Part shown: in pieces, positions 45,030 to 56,077 of the stretch | Layout: each line of letters opens with the position of its first letter | Numbering within the stretch: position 1 is the stretch's first letter | Source of the DNA: Cyrtodaria siliqua | Lineage: Eukaryota; Mollusca; Bivalvia; Adapedonta; Hiatellidae | DNA: 64,000 nucleotides | Reading direction: 5' to 3' | Assembly (NCBI GenBank): GCA_037043455.1 | Contig: JAWPHD010000133.1 | Coordinates: 62,001-126,000, forward strand | Notes under the pieces: generated by a model | What the model was told of the DNA's origin: nothing | What the model saw: the letters and a program-made list of their open reading frames with translations, nothing else | Databases searched by the model: none | Position numbers and translations under genes: made by a program

Positions 45030-45503
45030 GTCTACTTGAAGTGATGTCCAACTTTATAGTGCTGCCACTCTGGAATACCATGGAGTAGACACATGACCAA
45101 CCAGTTACATTATACCAACACCATGCCGACCAGTCCCAGCACTGCCCTCCGAACATCAAGCCATGTAGCTAATAGCAGGCCTCCTAGCAGGCTCAGATAA
45201 AAACTTTTTTTTTTTATAAAGGTTGGTTTTTAGTAATTGTAGTTTTTTTAGGGGGATTTCTACAAATATAGAGTAATAAAAGACTAACTTTCCATGCTTT
45301 TATCAATATCTCTAACATAAATACCTTGTTTGACAAACAGTACCCACTGTACGTTGACACATGAATTTTTGTTTAGTTGCTGTCTTCCCTGACCCTTTAG
45401 TCTCTCACTTCATCTTGAAAAATTACAAAGGTTTTAAAGGTTCCACTAAGAGGCCTGTAATAGTATCATTTTTATGAAGTCTTTGGTGTGACCCCACCAA
45501 GGA
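45030..45503 (-). mobile_element. SINE family C, second copy, split by a family A SINE
   Basis: Starts with 'tgtctacttgaag' as at 44750 and repeats 'tttatagtgctgccact'. The part that should lie next to the tRNA head ('tttatgaagtctttggtgtg', 45472) is cut at 45503, where a family A SINE begins. 'aaactttttttttttata' near 45200 is a poly-T insertion. Confidence 0.65.
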
Positions 45504-45730
45504 CTGAATTGGGTTTTAAGGTGCACGAACACATGAAAGGTTATATGGTGCCTAACAGGAACGTGCCAGGTTCATCCTCCATTTACATCAAGATAAAATA
45601 TGGAGAATGGGCCTAGAACCTTCTTAACTGCATAGTTGCTGCAAATTATATAGTAGACACTCCCAGGGATTGAACCGATGACCTTCCGCATGCAAGGCAG
45701 AACCTCTACTACTAAGCCATTGCCATGGTA
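45502..45730 (-). mobile_element. SINE family A with tRNA-Ala-like head, minus strand
   Basis: The tail lies at the left ('gaattgggttttaaggtgc'). On the minus strand the head reads 'tggcttagtagtagagg' (A box), 'ttctgccttgcatgcggaa' (stem-loop with TGC) and 'ggttcaatccc' (B box). This is the copy that shows the tRNA ancestry of family A. Confidence 0.85.
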
Positions 45731-45822
45731 CATTATGAATATGAAATGTTTTCTTGGTACTAACATATAACATTTGGAATAAATGGGCACATGGCATAAA
45801 CTACTGGTTACAATTCAAAAGG

Positions 45823-46060
45823 GGGCTGGCGTGGCCCAGTGGACTTGACATCCAAAGGATCCTTGTTTAAGCCTCACCAGTGCCACTGAGTTTTAAAGGC
45901 GTGTACTTGGGCAAGACACTTTCCTTTAGTCTTGTCATTCGGGTGGGGACGTAAACTGAGCAGTTTCGTGTATCCTTCGAGCATGTTAATGAACCATAGG
46001 ATCAATATTCAGTCGTGTTCACTCAAGGTCTTCATCACGTCCCTGTATAGATTCAGGTGT
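45823..46060 (+). mobile_element. tRNA-derived SINE family D, plus strand
   Basis: Head 'ggctggcgtggcccagtgg' (A box) and 'tttaagcctcaccag' (weak B box), then 'cttgggcaagacactttcc' and 'ggtggggacgtaaactgag'. These resemble the conserved central domains shared by SINEs of many metazoans; I do not assign a named domain. Confidence 0.75.
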
Positions 46061-46124
46061 TACTCGAGTGGTGACAGAAAATGATTTCGTGGCTCCAGCG
46101 AAATATGGAATGTTGACAAGAATA

Positions 46125-46388
46125 GAATTGAATTGGTTTTTATAGTCGCACCAACAGCTATGGTCATATGGCGACTTTCCAGCTTCTACTGGTGGAGGAA
46201 GACACCAGGTGCCCCTGCGGGCAATTTCCATGCACGGGTGGGCACCTGGGTAGAACCGACGTTCCGAAAGCCAGCTGGATAGCTTCCTCACATAAAGATT
46301 CCTAGGCCCCTAAAGGGATCGAACCTACAGTGGTGAGGGGTAAGTGATTGGAAGTCAAAGACTGCAACCACTCGACCACGGACGCCCC
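46125..46388 (-). mobile_element. SINE family B with tRNA-Ser/Leu-like head, minus strand
   Basis: Tail 'gaattgaattggttttta' at the left, then 'tagtcgcaccaacagctat'. The right side on the minus strand reads 'gtccgtggtcgagtggttg' (A box), a long variable arm ('cttacccctcaccactg') and 'ggttcgatcccttta' (B box). The long variable arm points to tRNA-Ser or Leu ancestry. Confidence 0.85.
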
Positions 46389-46394
46389 TGCGTT

Positions 46395-46552
46395 GACAAG
46401 AGGTTTTTAAGCAAATCTGCAGTTCTAAAGGTTCCAGGCCCATTCTGCATATTTTTATCTTGATGTAAAAGAAGGGTATGCCTGGAATGTTCATTCCTGT
46501 TAGCGTCATATAACCTTTTCTTGTTAGTGTCCCGTAAAACCCAATTCAATTG
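46395..46552 (+). mobile_element. SINE family A, 3' fragment, plus strand
   Basis: 'aggttccaggcccattctgc', 'tatcttgatgtaaaagaag' and 'aaaacccaattcaattgg'. The head is missing. Confidence 0.75.
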
Positions 46553-46727
46553 GTAGTATAAATACTATTTTTTTAAAAACACCTTCAACTCCAATTGGGT
46601 GAAAAAGCAATTTCCAGTACAGTAGAGATAAACATGAAGTATTCAAAAAATAGTTTCCCAAATATGATATTAAAGAAGTAGTGATCTGGCAAAATATGAA
46701 GCTTTAGGAAATATTTGGTTCTTAACT

Positions 46728-46885
46728 GTGCGGGGCCCAGTAGATAGCATGTCCTACTCTTGATCCAGAGATCATGGGATTGAGCCTCACTGTGCCACTG
46801 GGTTAATTTGGTGCGACCTTGTTTTATTCGACAGTAAAGTACAGCATGGTGTATCCTTCCCCCCTCTTCAGCAGTTCGAAATAGC
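46728..46885 (+). mobile_element. tRNA-derived SINE (family D-like), plus strand
   Basis: 'gcggggcccagtagatagc' (A box-like), 'atgggattgagcctcac' (B box-like) and 'tgtgccactgggttaattt'. Layout as at 45823 but diverged after the head. Confidence 0.55.
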
Positions 46886-47079
46886 CTAAACAATGTGTTG
46901 AGCAGCCGTTGAACAACAGTTTAATTTTCTTTAAACTTTAGTGTTTACTCTACTTTGTAAACCAATCAGATGGCTCAGAATTTCACTGGCACCATTTATT
47001 CATGATTTTACTACCAGCGCTCTTCAAGGTGAGTGTGACCTATATAGAGACTATCGATAAAGCCTATCGTAAATGCTAA

Positions 47080-47195
47080 GCCGGATAGAGTCTATAAAGA
47101 GAAATCTTCACCATTAAGAAACCGCGGTCAGTCGATACGCCCCCTCCCTTTCAGTTTCTTAATGGTGAAGAATTCCCTTTATAGCCTCTATCCTA
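47080..47195. repeat. hairpin, ~35-bp stem
   Basis: 'aatcttcaccattaagaaac' pairs with 'gtttcttaatggtgaagaat'; outward 'gtctataaagag' and 'ccctttatagcctc' continue the stem. The loop holds 'gatacgccccctccc'. Confidence 0.75.
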
Positions 47196-47500
47196 TACGT
47201 ATGTCAGAGAAGCAATGACTCACAATTTCTCTAATAAAGGCATAAAATAAATAACACTTGCAAAACGTATTCATTTTTAACATGATTGTAATTTTTATTC
47301 AATATATCCTGTCAGATTTAAAACAAAGAAATGAAAAGAATTCACAGAGATAACGTTCCTTTCATCTTAAACATTGTGTATTCATAAAATGAAAAGAAAG
47401 AACCATGAAAATAAATGAAAACTGGCACCAATATCTTCTTGTAATGCTAAAAATAACTATAACAATATATAAAACGTAATTCTACCAATTATAGTACAAT
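47196..47500. other. no gene recognised
   Basis: AT-rich, featureless. Confidence 0.5.
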
Positions 47501-47502
47501 AT

Positions 47503-48200
47503 ACAAGAGGTCCATGACCTTTAAACGCTCTCTTGAATATCTGAATAGCTGTCTTGGAACAGTATCATAATGTTTTATATGTAAGTTCTGTTCCAAGATC
47601 TAGTTATTCAGATCTCTTCAGGTATCCACCTGCATTTTTACTAGGATCGACAAGACCTTATGGGCAACAGAAATATAAAGTTTCATAAAACAAAAAGTTT
47701 CAGAGGAGTAGTCGTCATAAGATATTTCTATATAACTCTATGTAAACAAAGAATGCCGCTGTTGGCCATGTTTGAAGTTGAATTAAAATGATTTTCATCA
47801 AGACCAACATTATGTAATGCTGATCATTTTAGTAATGGTCCCATATCAGTATCACTTACAGTTTTGGAGTAGTCGCTACAAATGTCTTTTTTTAATAATC
47901 TGTTTTTAGCTTTGGTGGCCATGTTGGATTTCACATCAACCTGAATTTTTCTAGACCTTATGGGCACCATTCCTGTACAGTTTCATAAAAACCCATCAAG
48001 TAGTTTCAGAGGAGTAGTCGCCACAAGATTTTCATATATAACTCTATGTAAACAAAGATAGCCGCTGGTGGCAATGTTTGACATTGAATAAAAATGAGTT
48101 TCGTCAAGGACCAATGTTATCACATGCTGATCATTTTAGTAAAGGTCCTATATCAGTATCACATAGTTTTGGAGGAGAAGTCGCTACAAACCTCTTTTTA
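47503..48200 (+). mobile_element. helentron-like tandem element, first part
   Basis: Starts 'caagaggtccatgaccttt' with 'gctctcttgaatatctg', then two units of the ~350-bp repeat ('gtagtcgctacaa', 'tggtggccatgttggattt', 'agtttcagaggagtagtcg'). No 3' end before the next element begins. Confidence 0.65.
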
Positions 48201-48201
48201 A

Positions 48202-49467
48202 CAAGAGGTCAATGACCTTGAAGCTCTACTGATTGACTTTGATTTCAGGAAGTAGTCGCTACAGATTTGTTTTTTGAAAATCTATTTTTAACCGTGGCGG
48301 CCATCTTGAATTTCCGGCCGACCTGAAATTTTGCTAGGATCAATTAGATATTACGAGCAACATTCCTGTGAAGTTTCATGAAAATCCGCCAAGTAGTTTC
48401 AGAGGAGTAGTCGCTACAAGTTTTCATTATATAACTCTATGTAAACAAAGATGGCCGCTGGCAGCCATGTTTAACGTCAAATCAAAACGATTTTCGACAA
48501 GGACCAACATCATGTCATACTGATCATTTTAGAAAAAGTCCCATATCAATATCTCTTATAGTTTTGAAGAAGTAGTCGCTACAAACTTATTTATTTTAAA
48601 TCTATTTTTAGCTGTGGTGGCCATCTTGAATTTCCGGCCGATCTGAAATTTTTCTATTATCAACTAGACATCAAGAGCAACATTCCTGTGAAGTTTCATG
48701 AACATCCGTCAAGTAGTTTCAGAGGAGTAGTCGCTACAAGTTTTTACTATATAACTCTATGTAACCAAAGATGGCCACTGGCAGCCATGTTTAACGTCGA
48801 AGCAAAATAATTTTCCACAAGGATCAACATCATGTCATGCTGATCATTTTAGAAAAAGTCCCATATCAATATCACTTATAGTTTTCAAGAAGTAGTCGCT
48901 TCAAACTTATTTTTTAAAAATCTATTTTTAGCTGTGGTGGCCATCTTGAATTTCTGGCAGATCTGAAATTTTTCTAGGATCAATTAGACATCAAGAGCAA
49001 CATTCCTGTAAAGTTTCATGACAATCCGCCAAGTAGTTTCAGAGGAGTAGTCACTACAAGTTTTTACTATATAACTCTATGTAAACAAAGATGGCCACTG
49101 GCAGCCATGTTTAACATTGAATCAAAACGATTTTTGACAAGGATCAACATCATGTCATGCTGATCATTTTAGAAAAAGTCCCATATCAACATCACTTATA
49201 GTTTTCAAGAAGTAGTTGCTACAAACTTGAATTTTAAAACTCTATTTTTAGCGTTGGTGGCCATCTTGGATTTCACATCAACATGAATTTTTGCTAGGAT
49301 CAACTAGACTTTATGGGCAACATTTCTGTAAAGTTTCATGATTATCCATCCAGTAGTTTCAGAGGAGTTGTCGCTACAAATAAAAGTTTACGGACAGACG
49401 GACAGACAGACGGACGACGGACGCCCACCACGGCATAAGCTCTGCTGATCTCTGATCAGTCGAGCTA
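48202..49467 (+). mobile_element. helentron-like element with ~350-bp tandem repeats
   Basis: The 5' end 'caagaggtcaatgaccttg' is followed at 48222 by AGCTCTACTGAT. The core has four units of about 350 bp with 'atggccactggcagccatg', 'tgctgatcattttagaaaaa', 'ggccatcttgaatttccgg' and 'aagtagtttcagaggagtag'. The tail 'acggacagacggacagaca' leads to a 3' hairpin at 49438-49466 (agctctgctgatc / gatcagtcgagct). A subterminal inverted repeat shared by 5' end and 3' hairpin is typical of helentron-type rolling-circle elements. No helicase. Confidence 0.75.
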
Positions 49468-49645
49468 AAAATCTATTTTTAGCTTTGGTGGCCCTCTTGG
49501 ATTTCACATAAACTTGAAAACTTTATGGGCAATATTCCTGTAAATGTCATGAAGTCGCCACAAAAAAAAAGAGTTTACAGACGGACGGACCGACGACGCA
49601 CCATGTTATAAGCTCTGCTGATCTGTGATAGTAGAGCTAATAACA
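49468..49645 (+). mobile_element. helentron-like 3' fragment
   Basis: One partial unit ('ctatttttagctttggtggc') with the tail 'cagacggacggaccgacg' and end 'agctctgctgatctgtgat' / 'agtagagct'. A head-to-tail remnant of the same family. Confidence 0.7.
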
Positions 49646-50745
49646 AGTACAAATAAACATAAACTTGTACCGAAACGAGTACTTTGATTAATCAAGTAAA
49701 AGTTGAGTAACTGCTACCCATCCAGGCCATTACATAAACAATCTGTTTAACTTTTGGAATATAACCGGTTTTTGTCAGGCATTCTGTATTGGCAATATGT
49801 TTCAAGGGTTCCATATGGAAATAATTTATCTTGGTCTTAAGTTATATATAGTTAAAAGTTTTTTGTTCACAAACTCGATACGACCAATTACACTATGCCT
49901 TATTCTGATTCTCGTATTATAAGTAATTATTATCGGAACGTTGATGAATCAGCATACAAAAAGGTCAGAATATGAAATTAAAATAACATGAAAGAGATCA
50001 TTTTCAAGAGCGTTATATCACAATAATGTACTTTTTGATTTATATTCATGTTAGAATGGAAATTCTAATTATGTTAATTTCTAAACAACAGCACACATTT
50101 CAATATATATTTAAGATGAGGTGATGCACCAATAGTTTTTAAAGATACATGTTTATACAGACATTATGTTAAAATATGGATTTTGTCCGAGTCCATTTTT
50201 TCGAAAGATAAACTATTTAATGTGTGAGGCTCTAATACCACTTCAGAACACTTTTCTATTTATGTCACCAAGCTACAAAATACACAAACAGATATTTTCA
50301 GATATAACATGAAGCCAATGACAAAACTAAAACACGTGATACACTGAATGTCGATTATGTGGCTGATTTGCAAACATAAAAGTACCCGAAGTCATATTTC
50401 ATCAAAAGTTGAAACTAGCCGTAAGGCCAGACTTGCATTAACATTTTAAACTAAAATCATAACTCCCAACTTTTGGGTGTAACTTTTCTTTTATTTCCGA
50501 ACCAATTTCAAAAAGTATTGAAATTTTATACACCACTGATCTGTTACTTTTTTAAGGTACTTGTTAAATTGTGTCTGAAAAGTCTAAATAACTTTTGGCA
50601 GAAACAAGTGGCCCAAATTCGTTTTAGAACTGTGTATTTCTTGTAGACTGCCTCTAGACCATTCTTTTATATACAAGAAGAAGGTTAATGTGAACATTAT
50701 TAAATAGCTTTCTTAGCACATATTCTTTTCCAAAAAAAACAACAA
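49646..50745. other. no gene recognised
   Basis: AT-rich, includes 'aagttgaaactagccgtaagg' in part near 50407. No exon or repeat structure I can support. Confidence 0.5.
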
Positions 50746-52360
50746 CAAGAGGTCAATGACCTTGAAGCTCTACTGATAGGTTTTGATAGCTAGATCAGCA
50801 TTCCTGTGAAGTTTAATGAAAATCAAGTAGTTTCAGAGGAGTAGTCGCTACACGTTTTTCCTATATAACTCTATGTAAACTAAGATGGCCACTGGCAGAT
50901 ATGTTTAACGTTGATTCAAAATGATTTTCAAAAAGGACCAACTTCATGTCGTGCTGATCGTTTTAGAAAAAGTCCCATATCAATATCACTTATAGTTTTC
51001 AAGAAGTAGTCGCTACAAACTTGCTTTTTTAAAATATATTTTTAGCAGTGGCGGCCATCTTGAATTTCCGGACGACCTGAAATTTTGCTAGGATCAACGA
51101 GACATCAAGAGCAACATTTCTGTGAAGTTTCATGAAAATCTGCCATGTGGTTTCAGAGGCATAGTCGCTACAAGTTTTTACATATAACCTATGTAACCAA
51201 AGATGGCTGCTGGCGGCCATGTTTAATGTCCGATCGTAACAATTTTCAATAAGGATCAACACCATGTGATGCTGATCATTTTAGAAAAAGTCCCATATCA
51301 ATATCACTTATAGTTTTTTAAGAAGTAGTTGCTACAAACTTGATTGTTAAAAATCTATTTTTAGCCGTGATGGCCATCTTGAATTTCCGGCCGACATGAA
51401 ATTTTGCTAGGATCAATTAGACATCAAGAGCAACATTCCTTTGAAGCTTCATCAAAATCCGTCAAGTAGTTTCAGAGGAGTAGTCGCTACAAGTTTTAAC
51501 TATGTAACTCTATGTAAACAAAGATGGCCGCTGCAAAGTTCCATATCAATATTACTTATAGTTTTCAAGAAGTAGTCGCTACAAACTTGCTTTATAATAT
51601 ATTTTTAGCAGTGGCGGCCATCTTGAATTTCTGGCCGACCAGAAATTTTGCTAGGATCAACGAGACATCAAGAGCAATATTTCTGTGAAGTTTCAAGAAA
51701 ATCTGCCAAGTAGTTTTAGAGGAGTAGTCGCTACAAGTTTTTACAATATAACACTATGTAAACAAAGATAGCTGCTGGCGGCCATGTTTAATGTCCAATT
51801 TTCAACAAGGATCAACATCATGTCATGCTGATCATTTTAGAAAAAGTCCCATATCAATATCACTTATAGTTTTCAAGAAGTAGTTGCTACAAACTTGTTT
51901 GTTAAAAATCTATTTTTAGCCGTGGTGGCCATCTTGAATTTCCGGCTGACAGGAAATTTTGCAAGGAACCCTTAAGGCATCAAGAGCAACATTCCTTTGA
52001 AGCTTTATGAAAATCTGTCAAGTAGTTTCAGACGAGTAGTCGCTACAAGTTTGAACTATATAACTCTATGTAAACAAAGATGGCCACTGCAAAGTCCCAT
52101 TTCAATATCACTTATAGTTTTCAAAAAGTAGTCGCTACAAACTTGTTTTTTCAAAATCCATCTTTAGCTTTGGCAGCCATCTTGGATTTTACATCAAAGT
52201 AAATTTTTGCTAGGATCAACTAGACATCATGGGCAACATTCCTGTAGTTTCATGAAAATCCATCCAATAGTTTCGGAGGAGAAGTCGCTACAAAAAAAAG
52301 TTTACAGACAGTAGGACGGACACTGCACCAAGGTGTAAGCTCTGCTGATCAGTAGAGCTA
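50746..52360 (+). mobile_element. helentron-like element, second full copy
   Basis: 5' end 'caagaggtcaatgaccttg' with AGCTCTACTGAT at 50766-50777, four to five ~350-bp units (some with internal deletions near 51535 and 52090), tail 'agacagtaggacggacac', and a perfect 22-nt terminal palindrome-type hairpin at 52338-52359 (agctctgctgatc / agtagagct). It ends about 600 bp downstream of the stop codon of the minus-strand zinc-finger gene. Frames within are not genes. Confidence 0.8.
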
Positions 52361-52954
52361 AGAACCACTCCCCACTCCACTCAGAATTAACAGGTAATGA
52401 GGTTCAAATAACGTATAACCTGCAAAACAATAAACAGAATAATAAACACTGAACTATAAACTTATTACAGTCTTATGTAAAACAGTAACACAAAGATATC
52501 ACTACTATGTCAGAATCAAACCATGATTCATAATTTGCATAGGCCTGGTCGCAACGTCTATCCGTAACTGTCAACATACATCATATTGTACAGGGACAAT
52601 ACAGATGAAGGTAGTGCTGATGTGTGGAAAAGTTTATCCCATAAGTAGAACAAACTTGAAAACAAACTTCATAACTCATCCAATAATCTCAAACCAAAAA
52701 TGTTCTGAGATAAAAATATAAACTTTCCATTACTCCTTGCATAAAATTAAAACCAAATCCAGAACCAACTGTTCTCCACTTCCAATGAACCGTGTAAATG
52801 TGACCAGTCATTGCACTTTCCTCTGCACGATAGCTTCTCTGCCAGTCAATATAACAGAATTCCTCCGACCCCTGATCACAGCACTACAAAGCGCATCTGG
52901 CCCTGCAACAGTCCCATAACTTGAGATTCCTCACCTCCATGACTATGTTACCCC
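52361..52954 (-). other. probable 3' UTR or flank of the zinc-finger gene
   Basis: Lies after the minus-strand stop. No AATAAA could be assigned on the minus strand with confidence (a GATAAA-type site is at about 52634). No repeat recognised. Confidence 0.4.
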
Positions 52955-53078
52955 TCAAGAATTAAGGTTCTCCTCCAGTCGTTTGTGTTTCTGGGTCTCA
53001 AGATGAAGGCACAGAAGCTGGGGGGTCGGACATGTAATGTTACAAAGCTCACAAAGTGTCTTGTTACGCTTCGTGTTC
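52955..53078 (-). CDS. unidentified gene, last exon: C-terminal C2H2 zinc finger
   Basis: Acceptor 'gtctttttcag' (minus strand) before 53078; the stop TGA is at 52957-52955. The exon completes the Gln codon split with the previous exon and adds 40 residues. They contain one zinc finger, C-x2-C-x12-H-x5-H (CELC ... H ... H), in the context NKTLCELCNITC and LETQKHKRLEE, which fits the U1/matrin/jaz type that often binds RNA or double-stranded nucleic acid. A single finger at the very C-terminus is the only recognisable domain. Confidence 0.85.
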
Positions 53079-53221
53079 CTGAAAAAGACGGGAAACAAAT
53101 TATTAGGAATGCTGTTTCACCCTACTCTAGTTCTTTGACTTGTCATCGTATGTCCTAGTCGCATCGATTGATCGAGTCAATCCCATTGATTGATACAACC
53201 CATCCCATTGACCATCAACTG

Positions 53222-53450
53222 ATTTTGTTTGGTGTTTAACGTCGTTTTACAATACATTTTAGGTTATACATTTTTTGTCGTGAAGGCAGACCACTCACAA
53301 TTTCCTTGGTAGAACCAATACTGTATATCTCCTGCCACCCGTAAGAATCAACACTTTCTCACTTGTAAGTTGAGCTCTCAGTGGGATTGAACCTGCAGGG
53401 GTGAGAGGCGAGACGGAACACAACGTCATTAACCCCTGGACCACCCACTG
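53222..53450 (-). mobile_element. tRNA-Ser-like SINE in the last intron, minus strand
   Basis: Left tail 'tttggtgtttaacgtcg', then 'ttggtagaaccaatactg' and 'ccacccgtaagaatcaac'. On the minus strand the head reads 'gtgggtggtccaggggtta', then 'cgcctctcacccctgcagg' and 'ttcaatccc'. Same family as 36165-36472. Confidence 0.75.
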
Positions 53451-53539
53451 ATAGAGCAGTATTTATTATTACTTCACCAGTGATGGTTACGACTTGAATG
53501 CAAAACCTTCAGATTGCAAGACAAGTGTGTTACCATTAA

Positions 53540-53853
53540 AGGGACACATGGCAATCTTGAGTTTTATTCAAACATTAAAATGTGCTCCTCAATTTAATTA
53601 TCCTGCGTCATTTTGACTTTAAAACTGCTTGCATATGATTAAATAAAAAATTGAGATTTCAATTTTCTTCACTATTTCACCGAATTTGTAAACATATTAT
53701 TGATGCACTATTATAAAAAGTTAGTAATATGTAAAAATAATTTGCTTTGAACTATTCTAACAATTACTATTAATGATTGAACAAATGCAAGTGAAGAGAA
53801 AAACTAACGGGACGCCGTGAGTTTTTAAAAAATCAAGATTGCCGTATGTCCCT
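53540..53853. mobile_element. TTAA-flanked MITE, copy C
   Basis: TTAA at 53536-53539 and 53854-53857. Ends AGGGACACATGGCAATCTTG and CAAGATTGCCGTATGTCCCT. 314 bp, uninterrupted, in the last intron of the zinc-finger gene. Confidence 0.85.
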
Positions 53854-54407
53854 TTAAAATCAAGTGTGCCACTCAAAAAAAATCTGTGATATCATATTTA
53901 TATTATTAAATAGCTTCTTCAGGTTCTTTACTTTATATCTAGATGATAGGCTGGTAAGACCATCCTATTAACAAACCCTTTTCACAGATAAAGCTGCTCA
54001 AATTACGTTAAGCTATTTGCTAATGCACACTCTCAATCATTCAACCTTTCTGATACGAGTTAACCTGGTCATCACTTGTCCACAATGCCTCTATTGTTTG
54101 AAACGGAGTGAGGGACAAACTTTTTTTAATGAGTTTTGTTTAAAGAAACAACAAGAGCAATGTTTAAGCAGTGTTTTTTCAGGGGAAGGAGGCATATGAA
54201 AAAGTAATGAACAACAATGTTAACATATGCCTCATTCTGACAAATATTACATTTTTATAAAGTTTATGCATGAAAACACCGCTTGAAATAACAAACTATT
54301 AAAAAGCACTAGAATAAGATGGCAACTAACATGCTCAATGAAGGTGGTGGGTGAAGCATTCTTTTCTAGCAATAACAATGAAGTTGTTGATAATGGCGAG
54401 TACTTAC

Positions 54408-54647
54408 TGTTTGACGACTTGTCGTAACATGAGTATGTGTTTGCGTAGGTAATCCTTCTGGTCGCCCATGTTGGCGATCGCCACATCCTCACCCTGCAAG
54501 TCCACGCCACTGTGGAGGTTCAGTAGGCACGACGTCCCCTCGCCATCTACCTCCGGGCTTAGGATGTCATCTGGATCAAGCTGGTTCCACTGGTACATAT
54601 TTTGTGGGGTCATAATCTCGCACGGCTCTCTACGCTTCTGGATGAGG
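54408..54647 (-). CDS. unidentified gene, exon 3 of the four seen
   Basis: 240-bp exon; acceptor 'gcatgttacag' before 54647, donor 'gtaagtactc' after 54408. It begins by completing GA|C and reads LIQKRREPCEIMTP, QNMYQWNQLDPDD, an acidic linker (LSPEVDGEGTSC), LLNLHSGVDLQGEDVAIANM, and a helical, basic end (QKDYLRKHILMLRQVVKQ) leading into the zinc finger. GC content is well above the surroundings, as for conserved coding sequence. The call of a real exon rests on two consensus splice sites and phase agreement with both neighbours. Confidence 0.85.
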
Positions 54648-56077
54648 CTGTAACATGCGCACACAGCATTACATTTATATTAACAATATTAACACAAGCA
54701 TTTAGGCATCAAGTAAGTTACAACATTATTTAACATACCGGTACTTGTACATTATGAACAATTACACAGTATGCCAATGTGGTGATGAAGTTATAATTAC
54801 ACGTCAGCATGGATTATAAGACTCTTTCAACAATTCCGATTAAAAGCTGGAATTTCTCAACCTGAACCAGATACCCATTATTGATTCTTAGTCTTGCATA
54901 CCATTGATGTTTTTTGTGTTGACGTCATCAACAATAAACATTTTGTATGTTTATTAACATAATGATGTCAAGCAGAACGTTTTTGATTTTATCGACATCA
55001 GCAGACAGCATGATTGTGCACTATATCTACAAGTGAAGGTAAGATAAAAAATATGCCATCGTACCGTATTTCCCATATTAGTAGCGCCTTCCCTAACAGA
55101 AGCACCCCCACCTGTTTTAAGAAACCTTGCCTTCTTTCAAAAATTCAAAAATCCTAAAAAAGACACAATTTTTTCATTTTTACCGCTAATGGATTTGATT
55201 ACGGGAGTTTTTACTACTACACCAGTATGGTCCAAGACATAAACCTTAAAGCGCTATCATCATCAATACAAATTACCGCTTTTATTTATCTCCTTTCTTT
55301 CAATTTACTATTTAGTTTACCTTTTAATATTACTTAACTGATACGCAACCAACCCGTGTTGTAATCGTGAAGTTCGACGGAAATGTGTATCATACAGATA
55401 CAGAGTGATGATAGTGATATACTCAGTATACAGTAGGGTTTAGGTTTAGTCAATACCGGTGTCATAGTAAAAGATCGCCGTACAGTAATACTAAAAAGAA
55501 ACAGTCAGGAAAGGAGGGGAAAGATATTGAAACTTTGGACCATAATAAGAGCGCCCCCTTTGCACTTTGCATAGCGCAAAGCGCCCGGGTGCTATTATTA
55601 GGGGATATAAGGTCTCTGTAAAAGGTAAATATCCTGTCTAACTGTCTTCATGCTTACTTTTTAATATAAGCAAGAGGACCAGAGCTGTAGATCAGCTGAG
55701 TTTGTGAGAATTTTACTCATACTTTTTTACAAAAAAACTCATTTTTTTAAAATTGTGAGCATCATTACTTTAATATCAACTTATACAAAAACTCATAATT
55801 TTTAAAAATCATGAGTATTATATTTGTATGTATTGTTCTATGAAACAGTTTATTCCATAGTTACATGATGAAAATTGTTCCAATTATATGTCTAATATTA
55901 AGGTCATACAGTGTTTTTTTTGTTTTACTTAACTTTCATTGAAACAGAAAATTTGTTTATTTTAAATGTATTAATTCACATTAATTTTGAAAGCATAAAC
56001 TATTTAAAGCAATTGTTAACTCTGAACGAGTTCCTTTTACTCAAGTAAAATACTCATTGCAGTCAAAAATTATCTAC
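54648..56077. other. intron of the zinc-finger gene
   Basis: 3.3-kb intron continuing to 57945. Near 55075-55150 and 55550-55610 two diverged inverse-like blocks ('tagtagcgccttccctaac' and 'cataataagagcgcccc') suggest a decayed MITE of about 530 bp. 55672 onward ('caagaggaccagagctgtag') resembles a tandem-element start; its partner text appears after the hAT-like element at 56825. Confidence 0.45.

Noticed and set aside
54468..54653. Plus-strand 61-codon frame
   Set aside because: Antisense shadow of the zinc-finger gene exon at 54408-54647.
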